Translations under genes and position numbers: made by a program
Shown here: piece after piece, positions 24,001 to 36,234 of the stretch
Position numbering within the stretch: the first letter of the stretch is position 1
Layout: every line of letters starts with the position of its first letter
Source of the DNA: Amborella trichopoda
Taxonomy: Eukaryota; Streptophyta; Magnoliopsida; Amborellales; Amborellaceae
DNA: 64,000 bases
Direction of reading: 5' to 3'
Assembly (NCBI RefSeq): GCF_000471905.2
Contig: NW_006499776.1
Location: 4,430,085 to 4,494,084, forward strand
The notes under the pieces: generated by a model
What the model saw: the letters and a program-made list of their open reading frames with translations, nothing else
Told to the model about the DNA's origin: nothing
Databases searched by the model: none

Positions 24001-27000
24001 TTGATCCATTTCTGATAAGTCTCCATCTAATGATAAACCTAGATAGTTTTCCCTTACCTCAAGTGGGTCTCATTAAGTGGGTAATAGAAAAAACATATAT
24101 AACAAAAAAAATAGGATCCCACCATCTAAACGTTTTCCATTTAAGGATTTGGGCAATCCAAACATAGAAATGCCCTAGCAGTCTATGTTCGTGAATGTCG
24201 AAAGAAAATCACAATAAATTAGATACCATGCATAGACAGTTTTTTTCATGCACAGTTGCCCATTCATAAAATGTATCATTGTTTATAACACTTCCTCGAG
24301 TCTTCAAGAACAAAAAGAAAAGTCCAACTTCCAAAACGGCCCAAAGCAAAAATTTTGTGCCCCTAAATAGGGGTGAGGGCTAGTAATCAACATTAGATCA
24401 AATCTGGAGAGCAAGGATCCTAATCATCATCATCAAGGAAGTGATTGCATTCGAGATGCAAAATCCCACATCAAAAATGGCAAGTGATCACAGATCCAAC
24501 ATGAGATGTAATCAGATTGCATGGTCGTACCAGCATCGAAGGGGCCACAACAAACAACACATGGGGCTAAAAATATGATTTTAGGGCCAAAAAAAAGTTT
24601 TTCCAAATATAATCAGCAAATGAGACCCTATAAGTTGCATCCCACTTTCCAAGCAGCCCCCATATAAGTTTTTCTGAAAATAGACGCCCAGACGCGAAGT
24701 TATGCCCTTTGGAAGTTTGAGGCTACATTGTTACAATGCACAGCCTGGGCCACACCAAAAGAGTCTGTGGCCACAAATAACAGTGTGCATTCACGGCTGC
24801 AACACTAAACATGCAGCCTCAGGGAACAGGGAGAGGCTGTAAATAAATGCATGAGGTTGCAGCCGTAATCCTCTTCATGCGGCCATAGGTAACAATAATT
24901 AGGTCGCATGAGTTCACTGAGCGGCTACGACCGCAGGTTATGATGTGCGACCTCAGGACCCGAAGCCACGCAGTTTGGTACGACCATGGCCACTCAAATA
25001 ACCGTGCGATCTCAAGGATAAGGGAATGAAAAAAATAAAATCCGCACATGCGACACATGTACACCACATGTCTACGTGCTGCACATGTGCCACGCGCATG
25101 TCTGCCAATAGTGTGCAGGGCCTGTCGGTCCCTACTGCCATGCATGCACCACAGGTCCACCAAGGGACCACTGAGCCGGGCCACCTACACTTCACATGAC
25201 TAGGAGCCCACCACTTGCGCATATGACATGCGTCCATGCAGGCGGGCGTTGTCCTTCTGGTCCACTGCGGACCACCACAGCTTCAATAAAAGTGAAAGCT
25301 TCAAAAAAATTTAATCCTTCAAAAGGGTGATTTTTCGAAATTTAAATCTTATTAGAAATAATTCCTTTTTAAGAGTATAAATTTGAAAATGTAAAACTTT
25401 TGAAAATTTAATTATTTAATATAACAAACATATAATTATAATATAAATGAATAAAAGCTGTTGGTCAAAAAATTTGTAGTTATGTTTTATAACATTATAA
25501 CATTACTAAGTACACTGATGAAAATTTTCTTTTTGTAGTTTTAATAATTATTTGGAAGCTATAAATTTAATATAAAATGTTATTGAAAAACTCAAATCAT
25601 ATTCGTAATATTTCTTTAAGCATAATGTAAAAATTTAAATTTCAAAAATAAATTATTAAATATGATAAAATTATAATTATAAAATAAAATTTATATTTAA
25701 TAAATAGACATAGTCAAATTTAAAATTCTAAATATTTTTAATAAGGAATAATGCATATAATATTTTGTTTAAAATAGGTATTTTAATATGTATTTCAAAT
25801 TGATTTCTCATTATTTTATCTATGTAAACTAAAATAGTTAACGCATACAAATTATATATAACTGGAGTTTGAAATTATAATTTGCAAAACAATATTTCTG
25901 AAATTATAAGATTAAAATCATGATTGGTTAAATACTAGATGCATGTTAACTTCTGTAAGATAAATTTAATGCAAGTCGACTGTCCAGTTTGTGATCCCGC
26001 TCTCGATAATAAACGAGATTTCATGGATCAGCCGAACTTTGATGAAGAAAAGAATCAATAGGTAAAATCGTAGTTCAACCATCGTTTTTAATTTTGGGGC
26101 TTATATTATTTTTTTGCTAATTGTTCATATTTTAATTGATTGTACTTAATTTATAATTTTTTTTTTTACTATAAAGATAAATTTTCTTAACAATAGAATA
26201 CATAATTCAATTAAAAAATTATTATATTGTAATTTAAAATTATATAAAGTTACTATATTTTTTACACATTTAAGTTAAATATATTTATATTAGTATGTAT
26301 AAGTTATAACCACAATTAAGAACTTTTATTTTGTATAAGTTATAACCACAATTAAGAACCGTTATTTTTCAAATCTACGGAATCCAATGTACATGGCCTC
26401 TAAACTCTATCATAAAATAATATATTCAGTTTAATTAAATTGTACATTCATGTTAATTGCTTTACAGTAGATTTCACATAAATTGACTCGAGAGCACAGC
26501 ATAGTTCCATAGCAAAAAAAAAAAAACAGTACGTTACACTATTTTATACAGTAGTGTACTTAAGATTAATAGAAACAAAAGAAGTATGAAATAGGGGAGA
26601 AAATCAATATTGATGCTTTTCCAAAACGGGTTTGATTCTTGCTGGTTACCAATTTTAATCGATGTTTCTTGATTCATATTTGAGGATTTAAAATCATTAC
26701 TTTATGAAACTCGCACCCAATCTTTGACAAGCATACAAAGGGAATTGGTTATCCCGTTTTCGAAAATAAATGAGATTTTATAGACGAGCTTTGATGAAGA
26801 ACAAGATAGATTCCAATAAAAATTAATAGGTTAAGGTGTAGTTCGATTACCGTTTATATTGATGAGGTTTATACTTTTTTGCTAAATTTTTCATATCCTA
26901 ATTGATTTTTTAATTAATTTTATTTTTTATTTTACTATAATTTATGTATTTAAGTTAAATTAACGTACAAATATATGTTAATTGTTATTTATAAGTTATA

Positions 27001-30000
27001 AGTTATAACTTACTATTTAACTTATAAATATAGAAGTTATAAACATATATTTATAACTTATAGTTTATAAATATTTGAATTATTCTTTATAAGTAAAATA
27101 TATAATATATTGCTAGAACAAACTCTTAAAACTTGATTACTACATGTATTTGAGTTAAAAAATATAAATTAGTTATAAACCTACAATATAACCTAGCAAG
27201 ACCACAACAAAAAAATGTCTTTTTTGTCCATTTTTATGCAATCAAAGCTTTAAGCCCTTGTGTGAGTGTGTAACGCACGTGCCGTTTTAAACTCTGCAAA
27301 TGAAAAGTTCTACATTTATGTTAAGTTTTTAAAAATAAATTCGACACAAATTGAGCTGGTAGCACAACAGAGTACCGTCACAAAAATGACACATTGAATG
27401 TTTTAATATTAATTAAAGGTAAACCTGCAACATAGTCTAGCAAGGACACAAAAACATAAAACTTCCATTTTTAATTTGCAATCCATAACATGCCCATTTA
27501 ATCTCCAATGAGATAATCTATCTAGTTTAAATAAATTCTATATTTTTTAAAAGTAAATTTCTCAAAAATTCAATAGGTAGCACAACATAGTGCCAACAAA
27601 AATGACACATTTCACTGTTCTAGATAGTAGTTTACTTGAGATTAATCAAAACACACAAGTGGTATCAATACTGGTATCAATACTTTCTCAGAAGTGGTTT
27701 GATTATGGTGAATTACTAATCCTAAGTAGTAGTTTACTTAAGATTAACATAAAACCCACATTTTAATAAATTTTGGTTGCAAGTAACTAATTCATATATG
27801 TAGAATGGTCATAAATGGTTAGAGATAAATATAATGTGTTCAAAGAGAAAAAATAAAATAGTGTAATATTATAGTTCAGAAAAATGGATTTAGATATAAA
27901 AAAAAAAAATCAGAGAGAGACATTGTTAGAGATAAAGGACTCAGATAGATGATATGGTTAGGATGTTGTCAGGGAGTAAAAAGACACGATTAGATGATTT
28001 CTTAGTATATATTGAACTCAAATCAGGTGCGGAGCACGTGCAGTCTGCTAGTAATAATAAATGCAAGGGGCATGAATTTCTAATTTTGAATAATTTGAAA
28101 CTATTACAATATGGGCTCTAGTGGTTGAACAAAAATATATTGATTCTTTCTCAAATTACTGACTATAACCCCTATTCTCCTATAAGCAACCACCACTTAT
28201 CATTATCATTGTACAAGATGGGAAGAGATCCGTTGTCGCCATTTCTGTTCACTTTGGTGACAGAGGGTTTTAGCCTAATGCTTAAAAGAATTGAACAGAG
28301 ATGTAGGTTCAATGGCTTTAGGGTGGCTGTTGGGGGACTAATTATCTCACACCTCCAATATGTTGATGATACACTCATCTTTTGTGGTGTAGAGGTGGAT
28401 CAGGTACAAGCGATCTCTTTATTCTTACGATATTGTGAGGTTGCCATTGGTCTCAAAGTTAATTTTTCAAAAACCACTTTAGTGGACATTGGTGTTGAGG
28501 TTGCCTTGGTTAAGGATTTAGTTTTGACGATGGGGTGTACGGTTGGTAGTCTTCCTTTTAATTATCTAGGAATTCCTATTTCGAATAAAAGGCTACCAAG
28601 ATCGGTGTTGAACCCAGTAATGCATAGAGTTATTTCTAAGCTGGATTTATGGAATTCTAAATTCTTATCTCTTGGAGGGCGTGTTAATCTGATCAAATCA
28701 ATTCTGTCTAATATGCCTGTGTACCTGCTATCCTTGCTTTATGTACCAGCCCCTATTGTTAAAGAAATTGAGTGGCTTATGCGCAATTTTTTATGGGACT
28801 TGTTTAATGGTAACAGGAAATACCATTTGGTGAGTTGGGATAAAGTTTGTACTCCTAAAGCTGAAGGGGATCTGGGGATTCGCAAGATCAAACTAGTTAA
28901 TTTCGATATGTTATCCAAATGGTGGTGGAGGTCTTTAAATGATGGAGATCAATTGTGGTAGTAAGTTTTGGTTGCCAAATATGGTGTGGATAATAGTGGC
29001 ATTATTCGTCAAGGAAGAGGAGGAAATTGTCAATCCCAGTTGTAGAAAGGTATATACTCTACTAAGGAATTGGTGATGAGAAATATGAGGTGGGAAGTGG
29101 GTTGAGGGCCCACTATTGATTTTTGGAATCATAAGCGGCTGGGTGATGGACTGTTGAGGTCTAAGTATAAGGAAGTGTTTAATAGACAGTCAATCAACAT
29201 TTAAAGGTGGAGGAGGCATAAGGTGGACTGTTAATAGATTTTCCTGGGATATTCGTTTGAGTTATAATAGGGTGCCGGATGTTGTTTTTAATCAGTTTTG
29301 TGAGCTGTTGCTAGATCTTGATGCGGTTTATATATCCAAGCATCATGAGGATGAGGTTGTATGGTTGTTAACTACAGATGGTATCTTCTTGGTGAAGTCA
29401 GTGTATCATTTATTATTTCATGATAGACTAAGACGGGAACAACCAAAGCTCAGATCCTTTAGGAAATGTTGAATCCCACATAAGATTGAAATATTCTTGT
29501 GGACTCTTTTGCAAATTAAAGTGCTAACAATTGACAATTTGAAGAAGAGGGGGAAGATAATTGTCATATTTACTTGTTGTGTAAAAATGATGCGGAGACT
29601 GGAGAGCATTTGTTCATTCATTCCCTATTTACTTCAGCATTGTGGACCTGGGCCTTTCAAGTTACTGGTTTTCAAATGCCTTTACCAATACATCTTATTG
29701 ATCAGTTAGATCAACTCTCGATTCCTTCTTTGCTTAAAAAAGGGGTCATGATTTGGCAGATTTTCTGGGCTTGAATCCTTTGAGAAGTTTGGTTGGAGAG
29801 AAATAGGTGAATTTTTTAGGGCTTCAGTTGGGAGATGGATCGTGTAAAGGACAAGATTTTTCAAAATGTTTGGTTGTGGTTTTCTTCTATGATAGAAGGT
29901 ATTGGGGTTTCAAACATTGATGTTTGGCTAAATGTGAGGAGTTTGTTATACCAACGGATCTCTAGACCCATTATTTGTTGTCAATGGACCCCACCCAATC

Positions 30001-31765
30001 TTGGATATCTTAAGTTGAATTTTGATGGTAGCTTTTTTGGAAATCCAGGACGTGATGGTTTTGGTGGTGTGATTAGATATTATCAAGGTGTAGAGATAAT
30101 CACATTTTGTGGCTTGTGTGGGATAACTACAACAAACCAAGTAGAAATGTTAGTTATACTTCAAGGTTTAAAGCTGTTGAAGGATCATTGTGATCATTTC
30201 GAATGGTTGGTGGAAGGGGATTCTCTTTAATATTATCAATTGGATGTCCGCATCTAGTAAGCCACCTTAGAGCTTGAGAAGGTTTTGATTGGAAGCTCTG
30301 GATATTTGTCGCAATAAGGTAGTAGCTTTCAATCATGTCTTTAGGGAAGCGAATGAGAGGGCAAAGTTGTTTGCTAAGGATGGAGTGTTGGCCCCAGTTT
30401 TTGGTGCTCAATTTCTTATTCGTTTAATTGTTGTGTTTTTCATCTCTTCACTGTAAATGTTGGATTGATTGAGTAATAAAGTCATCGTGACCTTTTCAAA
30501 AAAAAAAAACAAGAGAAAGAAAAATAAAAAAAATAAAAAAGAAAGAGGGGAAGAGATCCATGTAACATGGACAGGTGTCTTTTGAGGTTTTCTGCGCTTG
30601 TTGACACAATAATGATGCGACACATATAACTAATGCCTTACAAACCTTAGACAGTTTTTAAATTTCACTATAAAATAACTCAATATCACATGCGTGCATC
30701 CCCTTCTTTAACCAATCTACATATTTGTTGTGATTAAAAGCCTAATTTTAGAATTGGAGTTTTTAGCACTCATATCAATTTTAGACTCATAAGCATCCTT
30801 ATCTTTGTAACATAGGAAGAAATTTCAAAACTTATATTTTTGTTACCATCATGCAGGTTACAGAGCTAGCCGATGGCCTCTTCATTGGGTGCTCTTTCAA
30901 TCACGTAGTGGGGGATGGGACCTCCTTCTGGAACTTCCTCAACTCCTGGTCTGAACTCTCCAAACACATCAACGACAAGGGCGAAGCCTGCACCTTATCT
31001 CGACCGCCTACCATCAGGCAATGGTGCCCTGCAACCAATCCCCCGGTGTGCCTCGACCCTCCAATTGACAGTTGGTCCCTGCCTCCAAAGCCCTCACCCC
31101 CGCTCTTCAACGATCGAATCTTCTATTTCCCAGCCCACTCAATATCCAGCCTCAAAGCCAAGGCTAACTCTCAAAATATGGACGCCACTTCACCAATCTC
31201 CTCTTTCCAAGCCTTCTATGCCCATGTCTGGCGCACCATCACTCGTGCTCATGAGCTTCCAGAAGCACAAGAGACATGGTGCGGTCTGTCGGTGTCATAC
31301 CGTTCAAGGGTGGTCCCACCCATGGCTCCTTATTTCTTTGGCAATGTTGTCAAACCGATTTTCTTGAGAACCACAGCTGGAGAGCTTTTGGGTAGAGACC
31401 TTGGCTGGGGTGCTAAGCTCATTCAAGATGCCATCGCAAAGCAAACTAATGAGGAAATATGCTCATGGTTGGAGGCCAATGCAAAGGCTCCAATCGTCTT
31501 TGAAACTACGGGGTTAACAACATCTCCGGGTGTGTTGATGGGGAGCTCACCTAGGTTTGATGTTTATGGCAATGACTTCGGTTGGGGGCCACCCCTGGGC
31601 GTGCGCGTCGGATACGATAACAGGTTTGATGGCAAGTTGTTTGCTTTCCCAGCCAGAGAGGGCAGAGGCGGCATTGAGCTACATTTTTACATGAATTCAA
31701 ATGCCATTGCTGCACTCGAGAGAGACAAAGAGTTCATGGAGGCAGTGGAAGAGAAGACTGATTGA
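18098..31765 (+). CDS. BAHD-family acyl-CoA acyltransferase, two exons
   Basis: Join 18,098-18,550 and 30,857-31,765, 453 residues, normal for the family. BAHD enzymes are cytosolic and move an acyl group from acyl-CoA to an alcohol or amine of a plant metabolite. The intron is phase 0, with donor CAG|GTATTT and acceptor ATGCAG|GTT, between LLAVQ and VTELADG. Many BAHD genes have their single intron at this point. Exon 1 shows LSPSEIYLL and HYFPLAGRL. Exon 2 has the catalytic HVVGD (H167, D171) and the structural DFGWG (391-395), with YFFGN between them. The frame is intact. The N-terminal half resembles proteins annotated as uncharacterized acetyltransferase At3g50280-like. The acyl donor and acceptor cannot be read from sequence. 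The exons are richer in G+C than the intron. Confidence 0.93.
19500..21129 (-). mobile_element. Probable 3' part of the decayed minus-strand copia
   Basis: No open frame or conserved protein motif. The segment lies directly downstream (minus strand) of the copia reverse transcriptase remnant. On the minus strand it is entered by a polypurine-like AAGTGGGAGCG near 21,115, which would place RNase H loss and a degenerate 3' LTR here. A 24-bp direct duplication (AGAGTTGGCCAATCCT) is at about 20,552 and 20,577. LTR ends could not be found, so the assignment is inference from position. Confidence 0.35.
21130..24026 (-). pseudogene. Decayed Ty1/copia gag-pol, minus strand
   Basis: Read from 24,026 down, the first frame (75 codons) resembles a copia gag start: YQKWINNDHYAYYFMLNGMYND. 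About 22,680-22,400 gives integrase pieces across frames: RTDNAHEY, then IPTW-x-YERKNHTLLNDI and ICELFGDALLTIV. At 22,029-21,715 a 104-codon frame gives SWIFSLIDRLMGLYAKPNK and DYIETFSLLVRIVLVRL, matching the start of copia reverse transcriptase. No catalytic YVDD was found downstream. Frameshifts and stops are frequent, so this is much older than the copia element at 14,971-17,283. It would be antisense to the BAHD transcript. Confidence 0.72.
22763..22875. repeat. Perfect 54-bp tandem duplication
   Basis: The 54 bases at 22,763-22,816 (starting AGTCAAGTGAGATT, ending CATTGAGGTT) are repeated without change at 22,822-22,875, with CCTCA between them. The period is 59 bp. Perfect identity inside an otherwise decayed copia element means the duplication is recent. 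Confidence 0.95.
24027..25265. other. Non-coding segment beyond copia gag
   Basis: This stretch would hold the untranslated leader and 5' LTR of the minus-strand copia, but I could not find a primer site or LTR ends. The part from 24,720 is GC-rich for the intron and has reiterated words (GCAGCC, GCGGC, CACATG). Frames on the minus strand at 24,819-25,237 are Cys/His/Arg-rich, show no known domain, and are probably by-products. Confidence 0.4.
25266..28052. mobile_element. AT-rich reiterated modules with Helitron-like 3' end
   Basis: No protein-coding signal. Diverged modules recur. About 25,985-26,155 (TCCCGCTCTCGATAATAAAC, then TTTGATGAAGAA) matches about 26,748-26,910. A TAGCACAACATAGTGCC-type word is near 26,495, 27,362 and 27,573, each time followed by similar sequence. 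GTATAAGTTATAACCACAAT repeats at 26,297 and 26,335. The block ends near 28,052 with GTGCGGAGCACGTGC, a short gap, and CTAGT, resembling a Helitron 3' hairpin plus CTAG|T end. I could not fix a TC-type 5' end, so the family call is tentative. Confidence 0.3.
28217..30511 (+). pseudogene. 5'-truncated L1-type LINE with poly(A) tail
   Basis: The main frame runs to 28,961. It starts inside reverse transcriptase (GRDPLSPFLFTLVTEGFSLM), shows catalytic LQYVDDTLIF, then FNYLGIP, LSLGGRVNLIKS and a WDKVC/GDLGIR thumb region. Later frames give a zf-RVT-like domain (29,257-29,680, with IEIFLW and a Cys/His cluster). An RNase H domain follows (29,990-30,380: KLNFDGSFFGNPGRDGFGGV, NQVEML, VEGDS). The element ends with AATAAA and 12 adenines at 30,498-30,509. 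Stops and frameshifts make it inactive. It is in the sense direction of the BAHD intron. A possible weak target repeat is ACAAGA (28,213) versus CAAGAG (30,510). Confidence 0.9.
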
Positions 31766-32730
31766 TTTATTTATAGAGGGAGAAAAAGTGAGAACTAGAA
31801 GCCCAGACGATTTTTAACTGTTGTGATGCTAATCTATTTTCAGCAACGCTATCATTTATTAGAGTTTGAAGATCAAACATTGGATTGAGGTTTCCTTCTT
31901 TATCAATCTCTGATGCGAATAATTTTTTAATACCATTAGGACCATGATTTTTTGAAAGCCAAATTTAAAACACACTATGAATAGAAGTCGTCAAGAATAA
32001 CCCTCGAGTTTGGACTGAAAACTCTGTATACATTAGTCCACAACTTGTGTGATGCTGCGACACTCTTGAAATCGAATAAATTCACATCCTATAGGAATTT
32101 TTTGGTTTCCTTATTAATTGTTGATTTCGTACCTCATCCAAACATGTAGATAATTCTAGTTTCAGAATATATTTTGGCTCTCTCTCGACTACAAAAACTC
32201 ACTTTGAGCATTGAACTTGGTAATAGATTCTCTCCCCCTTCTTGCTCTGAACTCTCAAGATCATTAAAGAGAATCCCTACTTATTAACTTTTTTAAAAAA
32301 TAAATAAACAGTTATGGTTCAATTAGATAAAACAAAAGTTTTTTTTATTGAGTGATGGACATGTATCAATTATGGTTCAATTAGACGAAACAAAATTTTT
32401 TTATAGAGTGATGGACATGGATCAATTATTTTCCTCTTGTGACCTAGATCTACATGGCCATCTCACTTAGGGTATGTTTGATAGCACCCTAATATCCTAA
32501 TAATTATAGATAATATAAAATCTTTTATAATTTAAATTATATCAGTTTATATGTCTTGTTTGATAGGATCCAATCTTATATTCTAATATCTAAATAATAC
32601 ATAAATATCTGAATCCCCAAGAACGCAACTTCTAGTTGAATTTTATAGGATTCTATTTCTCCATCAAAATTTGGTTCTCTCCCCATACTCATCTCCCTCC
32701 CTCTCTCTCCACATCATTCATGAGTTAGGC
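31766..32730 (+). other. 3' flank of the BAHD gene
   Basis: AT-rich, with no gene. It should contain the 3' untranslated region; AATAAT near 31,918 is the nearest poly(A)-signal-like word, but no canonical signal is obvious. A 58-bp-period direct duplication starts at 32,312 and 32,370 (TTATGGTTCAATTAGA with a following T-run and GAGTGATGGACATG). The segment ends where the LTR of element C begins at 32,731, 965 bp after the stop codon. Confidence 0.6.
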
Positions 32731-33779
32731 TATCACGACCCCACCCCTTGACCCCATACCATACATGCCGGAGGGTGATAGAATGTGAGATTGGGACGTG
32801 AGATGGCAAACACCACTCAGGTGGGAGTGGCTCAATATTTATAAAAGGTCGAATCAAGAGCAAACCACGAAAGAAAAATTAAATCCATTCATCATTAACA
32901 GAGATTTAACAAAAATGCAAAGCCATCTCCATATACAACCATTCTCCAAAATTTCCTTACTAATAGTTCAAGGCACTAAACATCAACCAACAGCTAAGTG
33001 GCACTGCTACCAAACACCTACTATTGAAAGCTTCCAAAGTCCCTCCATCCACTCCAAGCCTTATGCGTCCCAATGCACCGATTAGCTGCCCTCTCCCCTG
33101 GGGTTGGAAGTTATCACTCTACACGGATGAAAATGAATAGATTGAGCTAATAGCCCAGTAAGTAGATCCACACCATTGCATTTTGACCTGTAATTGATAA
33201 AAACAAATAGGCAGTGTTCACCATTCACATAGGCATCACGAGATTATCTTTGTTCATGCCTTTCAAATTTAGCAGTATAAGAAAGTACAACTCATTTATC
33301 AGAATAACATACTGTGCATAAGCCATCAGTCATTTCATCTTTAGTAGAGCAAAAACACCCACAAAGCACATAATGCACATAGTAGAAGCTAGAGTGACCT
33401 ACTCCTGAAGTAGAAGCCCCATCGATCGGGCCAAGTCAATCCTATAGTTGGAACTTCTACCCTCATTCAGGAGGGAATATAATGACAAGTGGGTAACCCA
33501 CTTCATACTGTCCTCACACACACACACACACTTATCCCCAGCACGCTTTGGGGCTTTTGATAGGTGGTGGCCTTGCAAGACACAACCCTCTCCTTATGCC
33601 CTTCTGGCGAGAGGGCGTTACAATATCATTTGGTGCCCCAATGCATAATGCCCATAACATTTGGGGGGGGGGGGCGTGACCCTCCCTGTTACTCAATTTT
33701 ACCTCCCAACCCCATTCCTATCATTGGGGTCGGGGCACAGTCAGTAATTACCGGAAAAACAGTATCCAACTACCATTGG

Positions 33780-34150
33780 ATGTCCCATTGCATAGCGTTC
33801 AGTGTCACAGTATATCATAGTATGACAGTATCATAGTGTTTCACAGTATAACCGTATCCATGTATTGGTCAGTATCACAGTGGCTCACAGTATCAGTATC
33901 ACAGTATAAAACAATATAACAATATCCACTACCAATGGGTGTCCTATTGCGTAGTGGTCAGTATCACAATGGCTCTTAGTATCAGTATCACATTCTAAAA
34001 CAATATAACGATATCCACTACCAATGGGTATCTCATGGCGTAGTGGTCCGTAACACAGTAGCTCACAATATCAGTATCATAGTATAAAACAATGTAATAG
34101 TATCCACTACCAATGGGTGTCCCATTGCGTAGTGGTCAGTATCACAATGT
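33780..34150. repeat. ~90-bp tandem repeat in element C LTR
   Basis: Four units marked by GGTCAGTATCACAGTGGCTC and CCACTACCAATGGGTGTCCC, with starts near 33,863, 33,954, 34,040 and 34,131. The 5' LTR carries one or two of these units (41,800-41,929) before it is cut. Confidence 0.85.
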
Positions 34151-35867
34151 AACAATGTGCATGCAAAATCGAACTTTAAGTTCACATACATTTTACTATT
34201 CCCTGCCAGGCTATTCAGAAGCAATCATAGTATCATGGCCTTTCACGACAATTGATTTCATCTCGTTTGTTCAGATTAATCATTACACCACTTGTATAAT
34301 TCATGCACAATTTGGGGATATACTATTCATTTCATCAGTGGTATACATATATACATATCGAGGCATGGTATCTAATTCACAAGAAATCCCAATTAAATCT
34401 CAATATTAACTTAATACAGATCTGTCAATCATTTATTCAATGGAAATTTTCAGTCATTTGATCAATCGAAAGCGTAGTACGAAAAAGGGGTTCAGTTCCA
34501 AATTTTTTGTCATTTCTCATAAGGACGTACTGTCATAAACAAGGACATAACTTTTGATCTATTCAAAATTTGGAGATGATTCCAAGATCAATTTCGTAAT
34601 AGATGCGCATATCTTACAAATAGGGTGGTTTGAAAGAGTTTGGACCTCGTTTGACCAATCAAAAGCTCAGTACAATGGAGGTATAATATCTGAAATCTAC
34701 TGTACATTTGTGATAATGGCATGTCCTATTTAGCAAAGTTATAACTTTCAATCCATAAGGCATTTTAAGATGGCTTCAAAACCAAAGCTCAAGTGAAAAC
34801 ACGTATCTTTTCAACAAGGGTTTGAACTCCATTTGGTCATTCAAAAGTTCATGACAACAAAAATGACAGTTTTGGAAATTTGGTGAAATCTGCCAACAGC
34901 GACATATTCTTACAATGCATAACTTTCAAACTAAAGAAATTTCGAAATAATTTCAATATGCAACTTTAAGCACATACAGAGATCTTTCAAATGGCAGTGA
35001 TTTGAGCGCAATTAAACTCCTTTTGGTTAGTCAAAAGGCATGGCAACATAAGCGACGGTTATAATTTTAGAGACAACTGTTAACAGTGATATGCTTGCAC
35101 ATTTGGAAGAATAACTCATCATTTATGAAGAATCTAAAATAAAGTTTAAACATAAACATCATAGTAGACACATATTTTTTTCTAATGGCAGTGATTTGAA
35201 GTCATTTGAGCCTCATTTGACTATTCAAAAGCTTGTTACAAAAACATAAATATTTCCAAAAATTCACAGTGTGCACATGACATGCCTCAAAAAATGCTTA
35301 ATAACTTTCAATTCACAGTAAATAACATCATGAAGTCATTTCCATATTGATTTAGACATTCGTGGACACTTCTCTGCAGATTTTGTGAGCATTAGGGACA
35401 TTCTCAATATTAAGATTCATCATGCAACATAGACATCGGTTCTGTAAAGCAGTGCACTAACCACTATCACATAGTCACTTTCCCTTACTCATTTCATGCT
35501 TGTACTATTTTAGTTTCATGCCTCAACAAGTTTAGATGCAATGGTGGGTTGATCCACTTACCTAGTATGTAATGGTGCCTTCAAAACTCCCTTTCACAAT
35601 CCATATCAAGCTTCTTACAGTGGTTCTTTAATGGAGTGACAGTGGGCTCTAAGTGTTGAGCTTTAGAGAGAGAGAGAGACAGAGAGAGAGACTTAAGTAC
35701 ATGCATTCTGGAGGTGGCAGCCCAAAGATTGACAAGTGGCAAGCCCCACACATGCAATAAGACAAGTGGTGTGTGTGGCAACATGCCTTTGGCACATGAC
35801 AGTATTGATCATGCACGGCGGTAGTCCATAACTGCTACTTCTTGCTGCCGTGCATGTTTACTTCTTC

Positions 35868-36100
35868 TTCTCTCACTGCTGCACGCTCTCACTGCCGCGT
35901 GCACTCCCACAGCCGCGCGCTCTCACTGACGCGTGCACTCTCATTGTCGTGCGCTCTCTCACTGCCGTGCGACTCCCACTACTGCACACTCTCACTGCTG
36001 CATGCTCTCCCACTGCAGCAAGCTCTCACTACCGCACGCATCCTCACTGCAGCGCTCTTCCACTGCCTCGCGCTCTTACTGTCGTGCGTATGTTTCCTTC
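35868..36100. repeat. ~18-22-bp minisatellite in element C LTR
   Basis: About eleven units of CTCTCACTGCCGCGTGCA with changes at the GC-rich half. Three overlapping plus-strand frames (35,842-36,269) rich in Ser/Leu/His/Arg translate this array and are not genes. On the element's minus strand it lies near the start of the LTR, in U3. Confidence 0.85.
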
Positions 36101-36234
36101 TTCTTGTCTCTTCTTCTTTTCTCTTTTCTTACTGCCGCGTGCATACACTGTCGTGCGCCTTCCTCCTTATCCCGCTATGCACTCTATTAGGTCGAGAAAA
36201 TCATGGTCCTCACATCATCCCTCCTTAAATAGGA

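Larger units (their letters stand above)
18551..30856 (+). other. 12.3-kb BAHD intron filled with transposon remains
   Basis: A GT...AG intron of 12,306 bp splits the enzyme just before its HxxxD motif. The first 950 bp (18,551-19,500) are AT-rich and show no gene; short frames at 19,020-19,477 have no recognised motif. Then come a decayed minus-strand copia element, a non-coding segment, an AT-rich module array, and a sense-oriented 5'-truncated LINE. The last 345 bp before the acceptor are AT-rich and contain no gene. The acceptor is preceded by TTTTTGTTACCATCATGCAG. Confidence 0.85.
32731..36214 (-). repeat. 3' LTR of element C, ~3.5 kb
   Basis: On the minus strand it begins TGTGAGGACC at 36,214, right after a polypurine tract AAGGAGGGATGA (36,215-36,227). 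It ends at 32,731. About 1.2 kb (32,731-33,915) aligns with 40,735-41,929, sharing AACACCACTCAGGTGGGAGT and a (CA)n run near 33,514-33,531. A 12-G run is at 33,663-33,674. The centre (34,200-35,560) is AT-rich, without a gene, and holds diverged TTTGAC-type repeats about 120-150 bp apart. Confidence 0.85.

Noticed and set aside
24819..25237. Minus-strand 121- and 94-codon Cys/His-rich frames
   Set aside because: Two overlapping frames over the same GC-rich repeats, inside an intron, with no ordered metal-binding pattern.
32461..32600. Possible MITE end (GGGTATGTTTGATAGCACC)
   Set aside because: No inverted partner or target duplication was found nearby.
33661..33676. 12-G run as a G-quadruplex element
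   Set aside because: A single homopolymer in one LTR copy. The matching place in the 5' LTR (near 41,680) has only a short G run, so it looks like slippage.
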